NCBI RefSeq assembly: GCF_040706535.1
Contig: NZ_JAPDRJ010000004.1
Location: forward strand, 62,001-126,000
Reading direction: 5' to 3'
Length of the DNA stretch: 64,000 nt
Source: Lentisalinibacter orientalis
GTDB lineage: Bacteria > Pseudomonadota > Gammaproteobacteria > Steroidobacterales > Woeseiaceae
Position 1 is the stretch's first letter, and each line of letters starts with the position of its first letter. The notes beneath the pieces were generated by a model, which saw only the letters and a program-made list of their open reading frames with translations, did no database searches and was not told where the DNA came from. The position numbers and the translations under genes are program-made. This document shows, piece after piece, positions 53,201-60,883 of the stretch.

Positions 53201-53846
53201 CCTGGTACCGGACCCGACCTTCGACTGCACGGACGTGACGGGCAAGGTCTTCGACGACCGCAACCGCAACGGCTTCCAGGACGAGCAGGAGACCGGCCTC
53301 GCCGGTGTGCGCCTGGTGACGCCGCGGGGACTCGCGGCCACCACCGATGCCCACGGGCGCTTCCACATCACCTGCGCGGTGACGCCGAACGAGACCCGCG
53401 GCAGCAACTTCGTGCTGAAGCTGGACGATCGCACGCTGCCCTCGGGCTATCGGCCCTCGACCCGCTCCGTGCAGATCAAGCGGGCCACCCGGGGCAAGGC
53501 GCTGGACTTCGACTTCGGCGCGTCCATCCACCGCGTGGTCGGGCTGGACCTCGCCGATGCCGCGTTCGAGGCCGATTCGGTCGAGCTGCGCAGCCTCTGG
53601 CGTCCCAGACTCGAGCTCCTGATGAGCGAGCTGCGCAAGGCGCCGTCCGTGCTGCGCCTGTCGTACCTGGCCGACGTGGAGTCGCCGCAGCTCGTCGAAC
53701 GGCGGCTGGAGGCGATCCGGCGCCGGATTCTCGAGGACTGGGCCGCGCTCGACTGCTGCTACGAACTGGCGGTGGAACCGGAGGTGCACTGGCGTCTGGG
53801 CGGGCCGCCCGAGCGGCCGCGCAGCCGGAGGGAGGAGCGCCCGTGA
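47205..53846 (+). CDS. Giant DUF11-repeat exported protein with SdrD-like and OmpA-like domains
   Basis: A 2213-residue secreted protein. A signal peptide ends near residue 35 (P-S-W-A-V-D). A unique N-terminal region (about 36-145) precedes two homologous super-modules of about 487 residues (about 150-640 and 641-1125), each with isopeptide/DUF11-like beta domains (F-E-K-T-V-A-N-V-T-S-G and F-E-K-T-V-V-N-V-T-T-G mark the same point). Single DUF11 domains follow near 1125, 1288, 1450 and 1876. SdrD/Cna-B-like domains lie near 1595 (G-T-V-W-H-D-A-D-F), 1705 and 2007 (G-K-V-F-D-D-R-N-R-N-G-F). The last about 100 residues look like a divergent OmpA-type domain. Likely surface fibre or adhesin. 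The start has only a weak Shine-Dalgarno sequence. Confidence 0.85.
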   Translation: MASSRTSNISASVRTALRLLAFAVLALAAAPSWAVDCSEFPNGTIDGFAGDVAPSQIQIDRNCTIRNFPASNPLNTNFSFLTQPGQTDERWLIVFDNVVHTGEMACNSVAGHRIWFVNGSSSSIQEGCQNLLIPVEKIEKDNPPGTATASIGVPFTYTLTMPVLFDAGTGTVIDEFGSLNDLHGVTLVDDLNATGVDLTYVSHTAYWESTGLPVAHTFDNDGGVLTFDNFPIIPSNEQIVIELTVVLEDSPANAIGTQFVNTAKWDFGRLIDGVFYEPLPGEWGISDPLTIAGPEIVVTKTGPATLGRTLNLGQWGEFAIDVHNTGLGEAWDVALVDRLPDGPQGGMCDIPPEILDAQVYVADGVTPVPGKGPLTPGVDFELVWQDSPRCELTLDMLTPAAMIGPDERLIIRYRTRLDADTDDGIQLTNVAGATRWYNGAADNADRLEFARPVTNGTVGTADHQDAHTVTTALYGYFFEKTVANVTSGADPAESAAPGDRLRYTLRLQTTDGPLEDVAIRDDLGSLNAAPVFVPGSLQVLPGSLPPGATTAATDPFGGTNGTGQLVVTNIDLPAGSELVVEFEVTLAAAILDGTVVANQSELIGAVKLADSDDPTVNGQADPDIPGDEDPTTVVIEAEPPPALAKATTQPTAAIGETFGYRLTVPATPHSAPLYDVRILDDLTASAADLEFVSVARVSGPDGWTPQNTGTATSLVIEDPVNGIDIPAGEQVLVEITVALSDTPTNIAGLEFTNSAAYTYNQLDGQGATERPGDGAVSGPMTIVEPELTLEKYGPLRLRTGETGVFTLNVHNVGTSTAWNVYLTDLLPDTADGGLCDAAPAQVTAQLFEADGTTAVGAPLAAGTDYAVSFSGRPGCTFTLEVLSPAGGIGPDQRLLVTYEAGLDADTAADAALTNIAGATEWSSIDVSTPDDRARTYSRAITDGTVDVLDHEDAHTVVEFSPELLFEKTVVNVTTGEDPAAVATPGDTLRYSLYVENLSDTPVDEFRLVDELDRLNDVPAFQAGTLTVVTLPSGAVAANTDAAGGAAGTGLLDVGGLSLGGVGDTVRVEFEVTLAPVIRDGTYVTNQSDLIYQGNAVAVSDDPLANGAADPNVAGDEDPTRVLIESAPYFTVEKVSSYVTGDPDVLLAGETLRYTITVQNTGTDDARDAVIADAVPANTTYVAGSTTLNGVGVADADGGLSPLTDGIPINAAGDATPGLLRAAAAPGADDTATNTATIVFDVVVDPDAADGTVISNQAFVSAPDGGVIDRPSDDPRTPVADDPTRDVVGRLPLLYAEKSAALQDDLGTPGIVDPGDTLRYTITVYNNGTVPATVVELIDQVPEWTTYLADTTTLNGLAAGQPDGGNFPLAAGLPIASADLTPPLPGPGEGTLSPGGSAAVQFDLLVNADAVPGTLIENQAAVSSYELPDLLTDGDGDPATGPEPTVVVVGDAQQLAISKQVTVVGGGIAEAGSTLEYLVTVRNIASVPAYDVVIYDDLDLPEPAHLIYVDGSAAMNGSDEGVAFAGSLLTADYGSLYGALQPDETVELRFRAVIEPTLPIGTTVTNIAEVRWNQATQSATASVAVDVGGTPGSAAVNGTVWHDADFDDVDGAGERRLEGWSVEVWRNDTRVRSVLTDAEGNYRVSGLVPNYLTDDVYEIRFVAPGAGPRSAALGLAYSADFTNYPQRIAGIELVKGNNLQDLNLPIDPAGVVYNSVSRAPVAGAVVTLLDGPGGTPVPAACFEDPVQQNQVTLSDGWYKFDLNFGDPGCPAGADYLISVTPPGAGYVPGPSEIIPASNDATGAAFDVPSCPGSSDDAVAATSEHCEVQASETAPPTSVRARTARTAWYERLTLDGTSVPGSSQLFNNHIPVDPELSGAVSVTKTTPMVNVNRGQLVPYLITVNNTIEIELTDVNLVDRYPAGFAYVEGSARIDGVAVEPAVNGRELVWENLTLDASGRHEIQLLLAVGAGVSEGEFVNRAQVMNGITGGAMSGEATATVRLVPDPTFDCTDVTGKVFDDRNRNGFQDEQETGLAGVRLVTPRGLAATTDAHGRFHITCAVTPNETRGSNFVLKLDDRTLPSGYRPSTRSVQIKRATRGKALDFDFGASIHRVVGLDLADAAFEADSVELRSLWRPRLELLMSELRKAPSVLRLSYLADVESPQLVERRLEAIRRRILEDWAALDCCYELAVEPEVHWRLGGPPERPRSRREERP

Positions 53847-56800
53847 GAGCCTGCATGAGGAAAATTACCTGTCTTGCCCTCGGCGCGGCGCTGGCTTCGT
53901 CGGCGGCGCTGGCCGGAGATATTCGGCCGCTGGGCGAGGCGGTGGAGCGTCATCTGCCGCTGGACGGCCCGTTCCGCGAATGGGTACACGATCCTGCTCG
54001 GCTGACGGAGGAGGCCGGGGACCGTATCGAGACGCGCGAGGTACTCGCGGACCGGCCCGAGACGGTGAAGCTTACCGGCGTCGTACCGCCGATTCGCTTC
54101 GAGTCCGGCGTCGCCGATATCCCGGAGAGCACCGTCGCCGAGCTCGGCCGGGTACTCGACAGCCTCGGTCACCGCCGCAATGTGCGCCTGCACCTGGTCG
54201 GCCATGCCGACAACCAGCCTCTCTCGGCCCGTCTCGCCGCCGTCTACGGCGACAACGCGGGATTGTCGCGGGAGCGTGCCGGCCAGGTGGCCGAGTATTT
54301 CCAGACCCGACTCGCGCTGCCGCCGGAATCCATCTCCTTCGAATGGGCTGGCGACACCGATCCGGTGGCGAGCAACGATACCGAGGCCGGGCGGGCGCTG
54401 AACCGCCGGGTCGAGGTGGAGGTCTGGTACGACGAGATGCGCGAGTCCGTGGTGGAGGAAGAGGTCCTCGTCCCTCACGAGATCCGTCGTGTGAAGGTCT
54501 GCCGCATGGAGACGGTGTGCAAGCTGCGCTACGTCGAAGGCCATGCCCATCGCGCCCGCCTGCAGAACCTGATCCCGCCGCTGCGCTGGCACGAGGAAGG
54601 CGTCGACATCGGCGAGCAGCACGTCGCGCAGATTCGCCAGGCGCTGGCGAACCTCGCCGACAAGCAGAACGTGGTGGTGAAATTCATCGGCCACTCGGAC
54701 GACGCTCCGCTCAGCGGCGCCATCGAGCGCATCTACGGCACCCATCTCGGTCTGTCCAGGGCCCGCGCGCGCCGGGTCGCACTGGCAATACAGGAGCGGC
54801 TGGGGCTGCCCAGCGCCGCCGTCGCCAGTGACGGCCGCGGCACGGACAAGCCGCTCGCCTCCAACGACACGCCGCGGGGCCGCGCGCTGAATCGGCGGGT
54901 CGAGGTGGAGTTCTGGTACGACGATCCGCTGCAGGAGCTGCCCGACGAGCCGCAGCTCTGCCCCGACGCACCGGGCGCCGAGCTGGTCACTCGGGTCTAC
55001 GATCCGCCCTGGGGCAGCATCCCGCGGGTGGAGATCGTGGACGGGCAGATGGCGATGCCGCCGGATCTTGCGGCGGATCTCCGGCGCGCCATGCAGGACG
55101 TCGCGGACGAGCGCAATGCGCGCATTCGTTTCGTCGGCTACACGCGCAACGAGCGCCTGGAGCGTCGCACGGCGATGGTCTACGGTGACGATATCGGACT
55201 GTCCGCAGCACGGGCCCGCCGCGTCATGGAGGCCGTCGGCGAGGATCTCGCTGATGCGGCCATGGAATTCGAGGGCCGCGGCTTCGTGCATACGGACGAT
55301 CCCGTGAACGCCGGATTCGTCCAGGGCGACGACTCCTACGTCGTAGCCCAGGTGGTCTATGACGAACTCGCGGTGCTGGACGATTACGAGGGGGTGGACG
55401 TGACCCGCCTCACCCGCGAGCTCGAGCCAGAGAATCCCCTCGGCCTCAACCTGATGCGCATCACGGTCGACGGCGAGCCCATCGACGATCCTGAGCGCAG
55501 CTCCGCCGACATCCAGCGCTGCACCGACGTGGCGCTCGAGGAGGCCGATATCCGCTTCGGCTTCGACAACCTGCGCTCCGCGCCTCGTCTGGCGGTGACC
55601 GCCAGTCCGTCGACCGTGGCGATCCCGGCCGGCCTCGGCGACATCTGCATACCGCCCAGGGTCAGGCCCATCCGCTTCCGGATGTATGCGAACTACACCC
55701 ACTTCATCGAGCGGGCGGAAGTCCGTGTCTTCGAGAACGGTCAGTCCCTCGAGTCCGAGCCGCTGGCCGTGGTCCGGCTCGACGATCCGGACGGCGTGGC
55801 CGAGTGGCGTCCGCCCAGGGGTCCCTTCCGCGGTCCCTCGCGCAAGCTCACCTATGTGGTCCGTGCCTACGGCGCCGACGGCAACTTTGACGAGACCGCG
55901 CCGCAACCGCTGTGGCTGGTCTACGGCGACAGTCCCGCGTCCTCGCCGGTCGATGCGGATGCGCCGCCCTTGCTCGCCGCGTTCGGCGAGAGCGACCTCG
56001 CGACGCAGAACATCCAGCTCGCGAGCGGCACGGTCGGCGTGCGCGGCAGCGGCATCCCCGAAGGGCACACCGTCTGGGTCGCCGGCCGGCAGGTGCCCGT
56101 CGATGCGCAGGGCAACTTCGTGGCCGAGGAGGTCCTGCCGCAGGGCACGCACACGGTCGAGGTGGCCGTGCTGGACGATCAGGGCAACGGGGAGCTGTTC
56201 CTGCGCGACCTGGAGTTGAAGTCCAGTGACTGGTTCTACGTCGGCATGGCGGACGTCACCGTCGCCGAGAACGATGCCACCGGGCCCATCGATCTCATGA
56301 GCGGCGACGAGCCGCTGCGCGATCCGACCTCCGGCGCGGACGGCCGGCTCGCCTTCTACGTCGACGGCAAGTTCGGCGAGCACTGGCGCCTGGTGGCCAG
56401 CGCCGACACGCGCGAAGAGCCGTTGGGCGAGCTGTTCAGCAATTTCGTGAGCAAGTCGCCGGATTCGCTGCTGCGCCGCATCGACCCGGACTACTACTAT
56501 CCCACCTTCGGCGACGACGGCACGGTCGAGGAACTGGCGCCGACCATGGGCAAGTTCTACGTGAAACTGTCCGAGGACGAGAACCACGCCATGTGGGGCA
56601 ACTTCAAGGTCGGCTACATGCAGAACGAACTGGCCCGGGTGGACCGGGGGCTGTACGGCGCCAACCTGCGCTACCAGTCCGACGAGGCGACCGAGTCGGG
56701 CGAACGCCGGTACGCCGCCGACCTGTTCGCGGCCGAGCCGGGTACGGTGCCGAGTCGCGAGGAGTTCCGCGGCACCGGCGGCTCGCTGTACTACCTGCGC

Positions 56801-58921
56801 CGCCAGGACATCCTCACGGGCTCCGAGCGCGTGCGCGTGGAGATCCGGGACAAGGCGTCCGGTCTCGTCACCGGCGTCGTGAACCTCACGCCCTCGCTGG
56901 ACTACGACATCGATTACCTGCAGGGCCGCGTCATGCTGACCGAGCCGCTGTCGGCGACGGCGGATGATCAGCTGCTGGTGCGCTCCAACGCGGCCGGCGG
57001 CGACGAGGTCTACCTGGTGGTGCGCTACGAGTACACGCCGGGCTTCGACGAGATCGATGCGCTCGCCACGGGCGGTCAGGCCCACTACTGGTTCGGTGAT
57101 CATGTCCGGCTCGGGCTCACGGCCAGCAATAACGACCAGGACGGCCAGGACTCGAGCCTGAATGCCGCCGACGTGACGCTGCGCAAGAGCGTGGGCACGT
57201 GGGTGAAGCTGCAGGGCGCTCAGAGCGAGGGCGCGGTCTCCACGACGCTGCGCTCCGACGATGGCGGCTTCGGCTTCTACGGCCAGGATCCGCTGGCCTG
57301 GGCCGGTGTGGACGCCGGCGCCTGGCGGGCCGACGTGAGCCTGGATACCGACGAGATGTTCGACCTGGCCGATGCGCGCATCACCCTGTATCTGCAGGAG
57401 ATGGAGGCAGGTTATTCGGCGCCCGGCCTGAGCGCGCTCACCGCCACGCGCCATTACGGCGGGACGGTGAGCATGCCGATCCTGCGCGACTGGTCATTCA
57501 CGGCCAAGACGGACAACCGCATCCAGGATCGAGGGCTCGAGATCCGGGCCATGGAGTACAACCTGACCTACCGGCTGGGCGAGCGCTGGGACATCAGCAC
57601 CGGCTACCGCCAGGACGAGCGGGCCGACGCGGCGGCCGTGCCCGTGCCGACCCAGGAGGCCGGCGAGCGCACCGATGCCGTGGTCCAGGTCGGCTACAAC
57701 TCACGCTCCGACTGGACCGCCTACGGCTTCGCCCAGCAGACGCTGTCCACGACGGGCAACCGGGAAGAGAACGGTCGCCTCGGCGTGGGCGGCTCCTACC
57801 AGGTCTTCGACAACCTGCGGGTGAACGCGGAGGTCTCCGGCGGCGACCTCGGGCCCGGCGGCCGCATCGGTACCAACTATCTCCACTCCGACCGCACCAG
57901 CCTGTATCTCAACTACACGCTGGAGAACGAGCGCACCGACAACGGCCTGCGCAGCTACCGGGGCGAGGAGGGCAACCTGGTTGCCGGCGTGAAGACCCGC
58001 TTCTCCGACTCCACCAGCGTGTTCCTGGAGGAGCGCTATCGGCACAGCACCGCCATGACCGGGCTCACGCATGCCACGGGCGTGAGTCTCGCGCCGACAG
58101 AGCGGCTGAATATCGGCATGCACACCGATATCGGCACCCTCGAGGATCTGGAGACCGGCGCTGAGACCGACCGCCGGGCCGCCAGCATCCAGGTGGGCTA
58201 CGGCTTCGACAGGCTCACGCTGTCGAGCGGCGTCGAATATCGCGCGGACGAGGTACAGCAGCTCGACCTCGGCATCGCCGAACGCACGACGTGGCTGTTC
58301 CGGAACAACTTCCGTTATCAGCATTCGCCGGGCGCGCGGCTGCTCGGCAAACTGAACCACTCCACCAGCGACAGTTCGCTGGGCAACTTCTACGACGGCG
58401 GCTTCACGGAGGCGGTGCTCGGCTATGCGCTGCGGCCGGTCGTCCACGACCGCTGGAACGCACTGGTGAAGTACACCTACTTCTACAACGTGCCGACCAC
58501 GGACCAGGTGACGCTGAAGAACACGGCCGCGGAATTCATCCAGAAGAGCCACGTGGCGGCGGTGGACGTCACCTACGATCTGACGCCTGATCTCTCGCTG
58601 GGCGGCAAGTACGCCTACCGCCTGGGAGAGATCAGCCTCGACCGCGAGGACCGGGAGTTCTTCGACAACAGCGCCGCACTGTACGTGCTGCGCCTCGACT
58701 GGCGGTTCCTGGAGAACTGGGAGGCGATGGGCGAATCGCGGCTGCTGGATATGGCGGATATCGATCAGCGGCGCACGGGCACGCTGCTGGCGGTGTCACG
58801 CTATTTCGGGGACAACGTGAAACTCGGCCTCGGTTACAGTTTCGCCGATTTCTCCGACGACCTCACCGACCTGGACTACGATCATCGTGGCTTCTTCCTG
58901 AACCTGACCGGCGCGATGTAA
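53843..58921 (+). CDS. Triple OmpA-like domain protein with C-terminal outer-membrane barrel
   Basis: A 1692-residue exported protein; GTG 53843 (GGAGG seven bases upstream, GTGA overlap with the DUF11 gene) or ATG 53855. After the signal come three OmpA-like domains (about 81-198, 242-359, 389-510). The first keeps N-x-x-L-S-x-x-R-A (N-A-G-L-S-R-E-R-A); the second and third have His or Asp instead of Asn. Ig-like beta domains follow (about 600-690 and 725-800). The last about 880 residues are beta-hairpin-rich and end in F-F-L-N-L-T-G-A-M, consistent with a very large outer-membrane barrel. It may anchor or export the DUF11 protein; this is inference from coupling. Confidence 0.82.
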   Translation: MRACMRKITCLALGAALASSAALAGDIRPLGEAVERHLPLDGPFREWVHDPARLTEEAGDRIETREVLADRPETVKLTGVVPPIRFESGVADIPESTVAELGRVLDSLGHRRNVRLHLVGHADNQPLSARLAAVYGDNAGLSRERAGQVAEYFQTRLALPPESISFEWAGDTDPVASNDTEAGRALNRRVEVEVWYDEMRESVVEEEVLVPHEIRRVKVCRMETVCKLRYVEGHAHRARLQNLIPPLRWHEEGVDIGEQHVAQIRQALANLADKQNVVVKFIGHSDDAPLSGAIERIYGTHLGLSRARARRVALAIQERLGLPSAAVASDGRGTDKPLASNDTPRGRALNRRVEVEFWYDDPLQELPDEPQLCPDAPGAELVTRVYDPPWGSIPRVEIVDGQMAMPPDLAADLRRAMQDVADERNARIRFVGYTRNERLERRTAMVYGDDIGLSAARARRVMEAVGEDLADAAMEFEGRGFVHTDDPVNAGFVQGDDSYVVAQVVYDELAVLDDYEGVDVTRLTRELEPENPLGLNLMRITVDGEPIDDPERSSADIQRCTDVALEEADIRFGFDNLRSAPRLAVTASPSTVAIPAGLGDICIPPRVRPIRFRMYANYTHFIERAEVRVFENGQSLESEPLAVVRLDDPDGVAEWRPPRGPFRGPSRKLTYVVRAYGADGNFDETAPQPLWLVYGDSPASSPVDADAPPLLAAFGESDLATQNIQLASGTVGVRGSGIPEGHTVWVAGRQVPVDAQGNFVAEEVLPQGTHTVEVAVLDDQGNGELFLRDLELKSSDWFYVGMADVTVAENDATGPIDLMSGDEPLRDPTSGADGRLAFYVDGKFGEHWRLVASADTREEPLGELFSNFVSKSPDSLLRRIDPDYYYPTFGDDGTVEELAPTMGKFYVKLSEDENHAMWGNFKVGYMQNELARVDRGLYGANLRYQSDEATESGERRYAADLFAAEPGTVPSREEFRGTGGSLYYLRRQDILTGSERVRVEIRDKASGLVTGVVNLTPSLDYDIDYLQGRVMLTEPLSATADDQLLVRSNAAGGDEVYLVVRYEYTPGFDEIDALATGGQAHYWFGDHVRLGLTASNNDQDGQDSSLNAADVTLRKSVGTWVKLQGAQSEGAVSTTLRSDDGGFGFYGQDPLAWAGVDAGAWRADVSLDTDEMFDLADARITLYLQEMEAGYSAPGLSALTATRHYGGTVSMPILRDWSFTAKTDNRIQDRGLEIRAMEYNLTYRLGERWDISTGYRQDERADAAAVPVPTQEAGERTDAVVQVGYNSRSDWTAYGFAQQTLSTTGNREENGRLGVGGSYQVFDNLRVNAEVSGGDLGPGGRIGTNYLHSDRTSLYLNYTLENERTDNGLRSYRGEEGNLVAGVKTRFSDSTSVFLEERYRHSTAMTGLTHATGVSLAPTERLNIGMHTDIGTLEDLETGAETDRRAASIQVGYGFDRLTLSSGVEYRADEVQQLDLGIAERTTWLFRNNFRYQHSPGARLLGKLNHSTSDSSLGNFYDGGFTEAVLGYALRPVVHDRWNALVKYTYFYNVPTTDQVTLKNTAAEFIQKSHVAAVDVTYDLTPDLSLGGKYAYRLGEISLDREDREFFDNSAALYVLRLDWRFLENWEAMGESRLLDMADIDQRRTGTLLAVSRYFGDNVKLGLGYSFADFSDDLTDLDYDHRGFFLNLTGAM

Positions 58922-58930
58922 GCACCGGTC

Positions 58931-59500
58931 TCAATACAGTCCTGCCAGGTTCGCATAGACACGCTTCCCCGGTGCGCGCAGGTAGTAGCCCGCGGCGGGC
59001 GGGTAGCCGTCGAGCACGGAGCGCTCGATCCATTGGCGCTCGATCAGGCCTTTCAGCCCGAGCGTGATCGCGCGCGGGGTCGCGCCCGTCAGGGACCGGC
59101 GCAGGTCACGAAAGCGCACCCGTCCGTCGCCGATGACCGCGATCAGCGGCAGAGACCACTTCCGGTAGGCGACGTCCGCGTCCTTATCACCGACGACACG
59201 CGCCAGTGCGGCGCAGTGACGGGCCGCCTGCCGTCCCCGATCGGTGAGGAGGTACTCCGGCCGCATGGGGTGGCCGTGGCCGGGATTGCGGCAGATCAGA
59301 CCGAGTTCGATGAGGTGGTTGAGGGTGGCGCTGAGCGAGCCCCGGCCCACGTCGAGCCGGTGCGCCAGCGTCACGAATTTCGCGCCGGAACCGCGATGGA
59401 GCTCTGCCAGGACGGGAATGCTCCAGCGCCGCTCCACCAGATCGAGCAGGGGCGCAAGCCGTAGACGCTGCAGTCCGGTTGATTCTGGTTTCGCCGTCAT
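58931..59500 (-). CDS. HxlR-type regulator with two winged-helix domains
   Basis: A 189-residue transcription factor. The first winged helix has R-W-S-I-P-V-L-A-E-L, then L-A-H-R-L-D-V-G-R-G-S-L-S-A-T-L-N-H-L. A second related domain follows about 90 residues later (K-W-S-L-P-L-I-A-V-I; F-R-D-L-R-R-S-L-T-G-A-T-P-R-A-I-T-L-G-L). HxlR proteins normally have one such domain and bind as dimers, so this is a tandem fusion acting as an internal dimer. It is divergent from the VOC gene and likely controls it. The redox Cys often seen at the HxlR N-terminus is not present. Confidence 0.83.
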   Translation of the reverse strand: MTAKPESTGLQRLRLAPLLDLVERRWSIPVLAELHRGSGAKFVTLAHRLDVGRGSLSATLNHLIELGLICRNPGHGHPMRPEYLLTDRGRQAARHCAALARVVGDKDADVAYRKWSLPLIAVIGDGRVRFRDLRRSLTGATPRAITLGLKGLIERQWIERSVLDGYPPAAGYYLRAPGKRVYANLAGLY

Positions 59501-59539
59501 TTGACAAATAATATACTAAGTATAAAAATAGAACCTCAA
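59501..59539. promoter_or_regulatory. Divergent promoters with a 13-bp palindrome, likely HxlR operator
   Basis: The AT-rich gap contains TTGACA (59501-59506, plus strand) and, on the minus strand, TTGAGG (59539-59534) with TATATT (59515-59510) 18 bases apart. The palindrome TATACTAAGTATA (59512-59524) lies between and overlaps both. For the plus strand TATAAA at 59521-59526 is only 14 bases from TTGACA, so its -10 is less certain. The site is well placed for the adjacent HxlR-type protein to repress both genes. Confidence 0.6.
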
Positions 59540-59561
59540 CAATAAAAAGGGAGAGCCGAAC

Positions 59562-59942
59562 ATGGCCGCCGAAATCGACTTCGATGGGGGATTGACGCTG
59601 TCCGTGCCGGTATCGGACCTGGACCGATCCATTGCGTGGTACCGGGACACCCTCGGCCTCGAGCTGATCTATCGGCTGGAGGATCTGGGCTGGTGCGAGA
59701 TGGTGTCGCCGGTCGCGCGGGTGAACGTGGGACTCAGCGTCGTGGAGAACCCGAACCCGGGCGGAGCCACGCCCACCTTCGGAGTGAAGGATATACACGC
59801 CGCGAAAACGTCACTGGAGGAGCGGGGCGTCCGCGTCGACGGAGACGTCTTCACCATCGAGGGCATGGTGCATCTGCTCACGTTCTACGATCCGGACGAC
59901 AATGCGCTGATGTTCTATCAGGATATCGGCGAGTCGGCCTGA
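59562..59942 (+). CDS. VOC (glyoxalase/bleomycin-resistance) family protein
   Basis: A 126-residue single VOC unit. It begins L-T-L-S-V-P-V-S-D-L-D-R-S-I-A-W-Y-R-D-T-L-G-L and ends with the strand H-L-L-T-F-Y-D-P-D-D-N-A-L-M-F-Y-Q, the common VOC start and finish. Substrate and metal use are unknown. It is divergent from the HxlR-type gene, suggesting inducible detoxification. Confidence 0.9.
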   Translation: MAAEIDFDGGLTLSVPVSDLDRSIAWYRDTLGLELIYRLEDLGWCEMVSPVARVNVGLSVVENPNPGGATPTFGVKDIHAAKTSLEERGVRVDGDVFTIEGMVHLLTFYDPDDNALMFYQDIGESA

Positions 59943-60019
59943 GCTGCAGCCGCCTGCTCGGAAAGCAGGGAGCGGGAAGTACGGAGCGCCCGCCGGGCGG
60001 CGGGCGCTCCGCAGTCGGG

Positions 60020-60577
60020 TTACCGGAAGAACCAGCGTCCGCCGACGGTGATGACGTCGCTGTCGCCGGCGAACTCCAGGCTGAGTCCCGCGGCGAACTG
60101 ACGGGTGAAGTAGTAGTCACCGGCCAGCTCCAGGTAGGTGTCGCTGTCGGCGATGTCCACGTAATTCACGGAACCCCGCACCTCGAACTGCGGCGCAAGC
60201 AGGCCGCGCAGTCCGGCGGATAGCGCAATGCCGCTGTCGTCGGCATCACCCACGGGCGTATCCACCTCGGCGTCGACGAAGCGGGCGGTCGCCACCAGGT
60301 CGAAATCGTCGTTGTAGGGATAGACGTAGCCGCCACCGAGTTCCAGCGCGGTGTAGTCCACGTTCTGATTGAACTCGAGACTCGTGATACCGCCCACGAT
60401 GATCCAGTTGTTGCCGAGATCGTAGCTGCCGTTGAAGCGCAGCCCGTCGCCGCCGTTCTCGTCGACGTCCACGTAGCGGAGTTCCGCGTAGGTGTAGCTC
60501 AGGTCGTCGCGGCCTGGGTCCTGCGCGAGCGCGAGACCAGGCACGCACAGCACGGAAAGAAGAACCAGCTTCTTCAT
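60020..60577 (-). CDS. Small outer-membrane beta-barrel protein
   Basis: A 185-residue protein. The signal peptide ends A-L-A-Q-D (about residue 19). The remainder alternates polar and hydrophobic residues in about eight strands, such as Y-T-Y-A-E-L-R-Y-V-D-V, Y-T-A-L-E-L-G-G-G-Y-V-Y and V-I-T-V-G-G-R-W-F-F-R. The C-terminal F-F-R is near the usual aromatic end. It is acidic in the loops. No specific family can be named (OmpW- or OmpX-like size). ATG 60577 follows a GAGG-type site. Confidence 0.75.
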   Translation of the reverse strand: MKKLVLLSVLCVPGLALAQDPGRDDLSYTYAELRYVDVDENGGDGLRFNGSYDLGNNWIIVGGITSLEFNQNVDYTALELGGGYVYPYNDDFDLVATARFVDAEVDTPVGDADDSGIALSAGLRGLLAPQFEVRGSVNYVDIADSDTYLELAGDYYFTRQFAAGLSLEFAGDSDVITVGGRWFFR

Positions 60578-60883
60578 GATGAAAACCTCTGTTGATGCGA
60601 CCGTCGAATACCGTCTGCCGCGGGCCGGGGGGACAGGAGTCCGGCTGCTGTGGCCCGCGCATGGCATGCGACGGAGAACCCCTCTGGTTTCGGCAGCCGG
60701 CCGATGGCGCGGACTGTAGGAGACGGTTGCGGCTCGTGTCCAGCGTAAGCACAACCGCGCCGGTATTGCCGGCGGACGCTGTCTCAAGCTGTTGATATGG
60801 AACGATTAAGGGGAAACAGGAAGGTGTCGCAAAATGGCGTCACCTCGCGGAGGAACGTCGTGGCTGCGCAAGAGCCGGCGGGG
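60578..60883. other. Intergenic stretch before the small outer-membrane gene
   Basis: A 306-base gap between the outer-membrane protein and the wax-ester synthase, both on the minus strand. I find no convincing gene, RNA or terminator. Short open frames have no recognisable motifs. It probably holds the promoter of the outer-membrane protein, but no element stands out. Confidence 0.5.

Noticed and set aside
53759..57454. Minus-strand open frame of 1231 codons opposite the OmpA/barrel gene
   Set aside because: Antisense shadow in GC-rich DNA, without motifs or a ribosome-binding site; the plus-strand protein has a signal peptide and recognised domains.
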